Shown piece after piece: positions 51,901 to 60,900 of a stretch of 64,000 nt of DNA (position 1 is its first letter; each line of letters begins with the position of its first letter). A program made the position numbers and the translations under genes. Source of the stretch: Dipteris shenzhenensis (taxonomy: Eukaryota; Polypodiophyta; Polypodiopsida; Gleicheniales); assembly GCA_047967505.1 (NCBI GenBank), contig CM106541.1. One strand, written 5' to 3'. The notes under the pieces were generated by a model. That model made no database searches and had not been told where the DNA came from. It saw only the letters and a program-made list of their open reading frames with translations.

Positions 51901-54900
51901 ATGCTTCAAAGCTCTTGTAGATGTTCGCAGCAGATAGGCGGTGGCTGTAAATGCTCTAAAATACACACAGCAGGGCCCAAAGTCCAAAGACAGTTGCTGT
52001 AGGTGCTCCAAAGCGCACACAACACTTAGAAAACGCTCCGAAATGCATAGCCTGATGAATTAGAGGCTAGGAGCAGCCCCGAAAGTGCTCTGTTGAAGGT
52101 TCTGTAGCAGCAACCCTGGAACAACTCGAAAATGCAAGCAGCAGCTCCAAAACTGGTCGAAAATGCCTCCAAAAGTGACGAAAATGTGCAGCCAATGCCC
52201 CACAGGTGGTCGCCTCTTCTACAACAGCCTGCAAACCCTAAAAACGGCAATGAAACAGCTCCAAGATGGCTCAAATAGCCACACGTGCAGGCGTGCCTTG
52301 AACAGTGTGCCGACCAGCAAGCTAGGAGGCTGCCAAGGGAGATAGAGCACTCAAGAACAGCTCCAAGAGATCCGAATGGTGGCGGCAGAAACAAAAGGAA
52401 ATGAAGTGGCTATGGAGGAGGCGAAAACAGTAGCTAATGGCTGCAAGAGAAGGCAGAATAGAGGCAGAAATGAGGCGGCTGCAAGGAGGAAGCTGAAGCA
52501 GAATTAGGGTTAGGGCAAGGGTGACGAATTAGGGTTAGGGCAAGGGTGACGTGGCAACTATGGAAGGTGGCTCTGATACCATGTTAGAAACATGGTGAAG
52601 GGAGAGAGAGAGAGAGAGAAGGTTAGGGTGTGAGGAAATGATGCTCAAATGAAGACATGACAAAGGCTCTCATTCATTCATCAAGTGTATCAAGACAATT
52701 GAAGTACAAGCCTTATATAGGCTACTCACTCACACACTAGCACCTAGTGCATATGGGATAAGTCCCATGATGACACTTGGCACTCACACAAGACTCACTC
52801 ACATAGACTAGTAGTACTTCACACTAACACATCACATCACCACACTCTTTGACTATGATATCTCCAACATTTGCTACTACATTGAGGTTGGTTGCAAGTG
52901 GCAATGCCAATCATTATTCTTTTGACCAGCTAGTTGCTCGTCTACTTCAGGAGGAACAAAGCCCTACGAACTGCAATGCTTATATGGCTAGTAATCAAGC
53001 CCAACATAAAAATAAAGGCAAAGGAAAGGTTTCACCTGGTGTTTAAACCCCTTCATTCACATGTTGGTCACTCACATGGTGCCTCGTCTACAGGGGATAA
53101 CAAGAAGAAGAAGAGATGCAACTATTGCAAAAAACCTGGACATGATATTTCTCAATGCAGAAAGAGAATTGCATCTGAAAAGAAGAAGAAAGAGTTTGGT
53201 CTTGCAGTATCTGGTTCTCCTAGTTCAGAAGATCGACATGAGTCAGCTAATTTTGCACAAGACTTTTCTGGTTACATGTCAGTATAATCCCTGACGTTCA
53301 TGATGTTCATGATGCCTGCATGACAGTTTCTGATGTATCTTCTTTGATAATGGTGCTAGCAAGCACATTACTTCTTGCAGGAAGTTATTCAGCTCACTTG
53401 AGCATGCATCTAAGGGGTGGACAATCACATGTGCCAATAATGCATCATATACAGTGAAAGGCATTGGGCAAGTTGCTCTTCTGTTTGTGGTGATCTTGTC
53501 ACTCTAGAGAATGTGCTTTATGTTCCAAGCATTCGCAAGAACCTTATCTCTATTTCAGCTATAGCTTTGGCTCTCTCTTGAGCCTCCACTCTCAATTTTG
53601 CAGCAATTCATTACAGCATCTCGTTTTTTGTCTTCCCTCCTCCATTTTTGAGCTTCCATTGCTTGCCATAGCCTACAATGGTGACTATTCGAACAGTTGT
53701 CGCCTTGGCTGCCCATCATGGTTGGTCCATATTTCAGATAGACGTCAAATCAGCATTCTCGAATGGAACCTTAGAGGAGGAGGTATACATAAATCAGCCA
53801 CTTGGCTCAGGTTCCAAGGTATGCGGACGCTTTGTACAGGCTGAACCAGTCCCCGAGAGCATGCTACCAGCGCATCAATGAGTGCTTTTCCAAGAACGGT
53901 TTGAATCGAAGTCCATCAGATGCTAATCTCTTCTCTCTTTTAAGAGGGGGAGAAAAGACTGGTATTGATCCAGTACATGGACGATTTGATCCTTACAGGT
54001 GATCACAAGAGGAAGATCTCTCAGGTCAAGGAGCTGCTCATGAAGGAGTTTAAATGATAGATTTGGGATCTCTCCACTATTTCCTTGGGATTGAGATCAA
54101 GCAAAACAAGGACAGCATTTTCATCTCGCAAGAGAAATACTGTCGGAAGCTACAGAAGTGGTTCGACATGGAGGACTGCAAGGAGGCTGTGACACCAATG
54201 GAGGTCGCAAGGAGTTTGAAATGACAGATTTGGTATCTCTCCACTATCTCCTTGGGATTGAGGTCAAGCAAAACAAGGACAACATTTTCATCTCACAAGA
54301 CAAATACTGTCGGGAGCTACTGAAGCGGTTCGAGATTGAGGACAGTAGGAGGCTGTGACACCAATGGAGGTCGACGAGCAGGAGTTTAGTATCCACGACT
54401 CTTCCGATCTGGTGGATGCCGACAGCTAGCAAAGACTGGTAGGCAGCTTGCTCTATCTAACCACCACCAGGCCAAACATTTCTTTTTCCATTGGGCTCTC
54501 AGGTGGATCCTCGAGGACATGGACATGACTCAGGAGGAGGCAACGGTGGTTATGTGCGATAACCAAAGTTGCATTGCCATCGCAAAAAAAACGGTGTTTC
54601 ATGCACGAACGAAGCACATAGAAGTCCACTACTTCATACGAGAGCTCATCATCAACAGCATCATGGAGCTGATGTACTAACAACCTATCAGATGTATTCA
54701 CGAAGGCGCTCCCATAGGAGCAGATCGAACACCTCATTCAATGCATGGGGATCGGCCCACAGTGGCGTCATTGAGGGGGTGTTATATGTCGATGCCCCCA
54801 CCTGTGAGCCCCCATATGAGGAGGACATAGGGTGCATTAGAAAGAGAGGGGGAGGGTTACCTGGGAGCAATCCCAGGGACTGTTTTGATACAGGGAATAG

Positions 54901-57900
54901 GCCGCCATCATATCAGGTCTGATACGGGCAGCATATGCTGTGTGGCAGGACATCAAGGGCTGGCTCAAGGCACAGCATCAGGGCACCAAACCCCCTGGCA
55001 GGCCCTATATATAGGCTGCCCAGGGGATCAGTTAAAGGTGGCCAGAACCGACCTGGCAGATCGGCCAGCCAACCAAAGGCTGGTCGGTCCAGCCTCAGGG
55101 AAACCGACCTGGGGTCGGCCAGATCAGGGGGCTGCCTATCCCCTATATAAACCCCCCTTCCCCCTCACTTTTCCTCATCCAGTGTTTGCTGAAGCCTTCA
55201 TCTACAGGCAGCACATCTAGGAGGAGAGTGCATCTTTGCATAGAGAGAACTCAGTCCAGTTTATCCCAGCCCTTGCTGGACGTTCTTTTGTGCTCACCAT
55301 TGAGCCAGTTTTCCCAGTGTTTGTGGACGAATATATCTTGAGTTCTCTCCTATCTCTGATCTATTCTATGTGGTGTGTATTTTGAGAGAGGTGAGCATCA
55401 TTGTGATCACGTGAGAGTCTACTTGGAGCTGAAGGTTATCCAGAGAATTGAGTGATTCTTTCTTCCATTTCCAACAAAAGATTAATTAGGATGTGGTTGA
55501 CCACGATCACACATAATCATTAGGGATAAGCATATGTCCTACCTTATAATAGACCATCACAGTCACAAGGAAAGGCTATGAAGGACATGTCTGTGGCAAA
55601 AGGTAAAATTTTTAGCTCACCATCCTTCGAGAGACATAAGCTGATCGAGAAAAGAAATCAATCATCCATGGCTCTATCAAATGTTGCAAGCTCTTGATTT
55701 TTCATTATCATGTTGGGTTGAGATTTGCTCTCCCCACATGTACTTTATTTGAAACTAGGCTTCTCATTTTCCGAAATAAAACCTATGTCATTTTTGCACT
55801 AGCCAAAAGAGAACAACTAGCAAAAAATCAAAGATCAAGTGGCAAGCAGGAAGAAAGGAGGGATAGTTTTAGATATAGACTTTCCACCACACGCATAGTA
55901 TGAATATTTCACATACTGAATCTATAAGATGACAATCTAGCCGTTCATTGTCAATGGAATCCCTAGCTTCACAAAATATAGCTTCTCTAACCACAGACTT
56001 TTAACAAAGCTTACATAAGAAACTTTTCAAATATGGAATTTTACTAACCAGCAGGTAGTAATAAACTTGAGAAACTTTCATCAAACATAAAAATAGACAT
56101 ACACTTATAGGTCTCTTTACCTGTGAGGATAATCTATTACAAGACCACCAGAGAATCCACATCGCATGGCAGCTCCAGTAATCATTTCCAATTGTGCTGT
56201 ATTTTCAGGATAGATTTGCAAAGCAGCTCTAGCCCCCTTGGCTAAGGATCGATATAATGAACTGAAAAAAGTCCTGCAAACTTGCCCAAAGCTGACAAAT
56301 TATCAACACAAGTCGCATTACAAAGTACTACAGCATGCAAAAGAGCATATGCAAGGCGAGACAGCAGACCTAGCTTACCTGAGCCGCAGTCTGGGATCAT
56401 TGCAAGACTTATCAGCATTGCACAACCACTATCAATGAAGCAAAACATAGCACTCATTAGAATCTCTCTATCGTAATTTGTTGAAAAGAAAACCCTTCAC
56501 AACTGTTTAAGAAAGCACCAATTCAATTTACTTCGTGAATATATCATATGTGCACTTGAAGTTTTAACAAAATATAGAAACTTGCAAGCAAGAACTAATG
56601 AAAGGATATCGACATGGCTGAGTAAAATCCATGTCCCAAGAAGAGCAAAGGCACTCTTCATTAAGATAAACCCACTATGAGATTTCCTAACTAAATACAA
56701 GAAAATTCTTTGACATCTGGCAGATCGTAGCGCTCAATCATCATTGATCATGCCTCCCATTGTACAACTGCAACTCTTTTAAGTCCTTGTAGCATGCAAC
56801 AACTTTGTGGTCTCTTCATGCAAATGCTCACAAAAAGAGATGCATCTACTTTGTCCGCTGCTTCATTCAAATAGACTGCAAGTTGCCTTCTTGCCTCCAT
56901 CAAACACAACAGTCATAATGGCCTGGCGTCGAGCCCCCCAGCTGTCACCCGGCTGTAAATATTCCAAAGTCAAAGCATAGGTTGACCATTTATTGATCAT
57001 AATTAATGAGTTCTTTTATTTAAGTATGTTCAAAGAGTTACCTTTATTTGGTCAAAGTCTTGACTCCGGTCAAAGATACTTAACCCCGGTTAAGTAAGAC
57101 TAACCTCGGTTGGGAAGATCTAGCTTCTGCCAAGATTGTTAACCACAGTTAACCAAGCAATTAAAGTGTTGACTTCGGTCAGAGAGAGTTGACTCTGGTC
57201 AACGAGACTTACTTCATTAACCAAGATGTGCCAACTTCGATTGGAGAGACTTGGCTGTAATTAAGGCGCTTTGATTGTCGGTCAACGCCCTTAATTATGA
57301 CCAAGAGGGTTGACCTCGATCAACTAAGAATTGTGTTCTATGTTTTGTTCATCTGTTATTGTTCAGTGGGGACGCCCACAAGTCACTAGGATTAGTCTAT
57401 GGTCTAATTGCATGCAAAAGTGCTAACCATTAATGGGTACCATGGTTGTGCGCTTTAGTTGTTAATTGCACGTATCAAGTGGGATTGAAAACCCAAGCGC
57501 TATGAAGCCTCACAAGCATCTAGGAGAACGTTCGCGTGACCAAGTGCTTCGACGACTCCAGAAGTTTCCCTTTAGTGGCATGTAACTAGATTTTAGTTAG
57601 TTGAATTGACAAGTGACATGTTGCCAAATGAATGAGCCTTGAGCTCCTTGTAAATTATTCATGTATATACCTAGATGAATCCAAGAACATTCCCAAACTC
57701 ATCCTCTAAAAACACAACATGGTGCAGTTTCAATCTCACGATAGTCACTCATAAGATTGAAAACCATAAACTCCATCACGCATAGCAGGGACTAGCTACT
57801 ATGACATCCCTACTGACATCATCAGCGCCCAACAGTGGGTGTAGACCATAGTATAAAAGTATGCTCTCACACATACAAATCCACACACCCACACATACTT

Positions 57901-60900
57901 GAGCATCCATTTATACAAAGTCTTCGTACTGAGTTTCTGTCGGCACTCCGGAGGTGAAGGGCAAACTCAGCCATGACGAAGGCTAGCACTAAAGGAGAAG
58001 GCTAGCACTAAATGAATGAGCCTTGAGCTCCTTGTAAATTATTCATGTTTTGATTCTTTGTAACGGGGCTTCAACGCTGAACTCTGTGTGTATTCAAATC
58101 CTTCAAGCAATAAAAATACCTTGGGGGGGTCCAGCCAACGATTGTCCTAGGCCCTAGCATGTTTGCAGAGAGAGGGAGAGAATGAGAGTATCTGCAGTAT
58201 ATAGAGACTGTTACATTAGCTGTTCATAGTGAATGAAGGACAGGGCAGATTGCACCAGCCTTGAGTCTCTTCTTTCAATGATAATCATACTACTCATGCA
58301 CTAGTCCCTCTAACACCAATTTTGATCTCTAATTTGGTTCTAGTCATCTACTAGTCTTGACTTTCATAGCCTGAGTTTTCTTCGGCTATCCTGCCTATTT
58401 TTCAAAATATAATACAAGGCTACTATTTCTTTAATCCCACCAAAAATATTAAAAACAATCTAGAAATTGTTAACCTATGGCAACAAGGGCCAAAAGCACA
58501 GTCTAGACAAATGTAGATGAGATCATTATGTGTGTAGAGTAGCGACAAAGCTCCGCTTGCAATATCTTGAGCTTAAAAGATAATATGATGAATCTAAAAG
58601 GATGAGAATAGCAAAAATCCTCTCTAGAAAAGATCCAATTATACTTGCGAAATCAAGATCTAGAGAGAGAAAGACTAAAGTTCCTACAAAAATTGAAGGT
58701 ACTCTTATTTAAGAGGTCTCCTACAAAAAAGAGATCCCACCCTTGAGGTTCCTACAAACTTTGTAGAGACCAACATGTATAAATCTCTCTCGATGGAATG
58801 AAGCTCCCACTCTTTGGGGTTCAGTGTTCAAGTTCACATAAATGTTTATGTGATTGATCTCCATTTCGTCCATGCTTCCATACACTACCGTGTTCTAGCA
58901 TGCCCTTATCCTTGCACTCTGTAGCCTTATACTCCTTGTTCCATTTCCTCCTCCTCCTCCTCCTCCTTCTCCTCCCTTTTCTTCCTCCCTCTTCCTCCTC
59001 CTCAATCCTTTACCCTGAAGTCATGAAGGAGACTAGAGCCTTCCACTCCTCAACCATAAACTCCTCCTCAACCTACCCTTTCTAAACCCTGGAGCTCCTA
59101 GTTAGCCTTCTCAACTCTATCCCCCTTCTCAACCCTGCAAACCCCTTCTAAACCCTTGAACTCGCATGGAGGCGAGAGCCTTCATCCATCGTTGTAAACA
59201 AGCCTCTTTCTCACCTAAGAGCGCACAAGATCTGCTTTCCACACTTTAGTCTACACCTCTCACCGGAATACCACCCGAGGACCTATGCTATAATTGTGAG
59301 CACCTATGCTACAACGAGCAACGACACGATAGTAGGTGACCAACACCCTTAGAACCTAGACTTGAGAGGAACAATGACAACATTTTGACGCCGTTGTCGG
59401 GAAGGTTGGTGTCTGAAGCAAAAGCGGAGCACGTGTTTGCATATTTGAAAAAGAATCCCCTTGTCACTGCCCCTCCCAAGTTCAAGTAGGCTGTTAGTCA
59501 CCTACAGTCGTGTTGTTCTTCGTTGTAGCATAGGTGTTCACACTTGTAGCATAGGTCCTTGGGTCATATTTTGGTGAGATGTGTGGACTAAAGCGTGAAA
59601 GGCAAATCTCCTACGCACTTAGATGAGAAAGAGACTTGTTCACAACAAAGGATGGAGACTCTCGCCTCCACGGGAGTTCAAGGGTTTAAGAAGAGTTTGC
59701 ACGGTTGATAAGGAGGATAGGGTTGAGAAGGGTAACTAGGAGTTCCAAGGTTTAGAAAGGATTGCACGGTTTAGAAGGAGTTCAAGGTTGAGGAGTGGAG
59801 ATCTAGTCTCCTTCATGACTTCAAAAGATCGAGGGTTGAAGAGAAGGATCAAGGGAGAAAGTAGGAGAAGGGGAGGAGGAGAAGGGAGAAGGAAGAGGAA
59901 GGAGGAAAAGGAAGAGGAAGAGGAAGAGGAAGAGGAAGAGGAGGAGAAGGAGGAGATGAAACAAGGAGTACAAGGATAAAGAGTACAAGGGTACGGGCTT
60001 GCTAGAAAACGGTAATGGACGCAATGGAGATCAATCACATGAACACATAATTAAACTTGAACATTGAACCCCAAAGAGTTGGAGCTTCATTCCATTAAGA
60101 GAGATTTATACATGTTGGTCTCTACACAATTTGTAGGAACCTCAAGGGTGGGATCCGAGACCTCTTGGATAAGAGTCTCTACTCTTTTTGGAGGAACCTC
60201 TTGGGTCTCTACACTTTTTGGAGGAACCTCTTGGGTCTCTACACTTTTTGAAGAACCTCAAAAAATGTACGCTTTTAATCTTCTCTCTCTAAATCCTGAT
60301 TTTGCAAGTATGGTTGGATTTTTTCTTGACAAGATTTTGGCTATCCTCATCCTTTTAGATTCATCATACCATATTTCAAGCTCAAGATATTACAAGCAGA
60401 GGTTTGCCACTACTCTACACACAATGATCTCATCTTCATTGCTCTAGATTGTGCTTCTGGCCCTTGTTCCCACAGGGTTAACAAAAATGAATCATTAAAA
60501 GCATCCATTGAAATGCCTTATTGTCTTGCTCACATGCATTTTGAATGTAGAAATATAGAGAGAAAGACTTGCCCAAGATTGAAAACTCACACACAATGCA
60601 CTACTCAAGCTCAACTCAGCAATCAACTCAGAAAACACACACTAAACAAGACTGTATGTGTACTGCAGCAACAAATAATGAACCTGTAAACAATGATCCA
60701 TTGTAGGACTCCCACAAAGTGTAGGAAACACTGCTGCACCAGTGAACTGCTCCATCCACCTCGGTAAGCAGAGGTAGGCAGAAACACAAGAAAATAGGCA
60801 CTGGAAGTAGGGAGAAATGGTAGGAAAGACTATACTGTTCCAGGCCCACCTAGTCGACCAGTCTGCTGCTGACCGACCTGCTTTCTGACCTATAAAAGGG

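Larger units (their letters stand above)
45836..52869 (-). mobile_element. 7.0-kb LTR retroelement carrying LINE-type ORF1 and ORF2 instead of a normal pol
   Basis: Inserted into the gag of copia relic D with a perfect 5-bp duplication TTTGC (45831-45835 and 52870-52874). It is oriented minus: 5' LTR 52869-52582, primer site TGGTATCAGAGCC abutting it, non-coding leader, a partial internal LTR copy, LINE-type ORF1 and ORF2, polypurine tract, 3' LTR 46168-45836. By eye the two LTRs differ by about four substitutions, one 12-bp gap and the length of a GA run, so the insertion is young. No copia/gypsy gag, protease, integrase or RT is seen. It must have used another element's machinery for integration. 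Classed as a non-autonomous LTR element with a LINE cargo; alternative: a LINE inserted secondarily in an ordinary LTR element. Confidence 0.85.
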
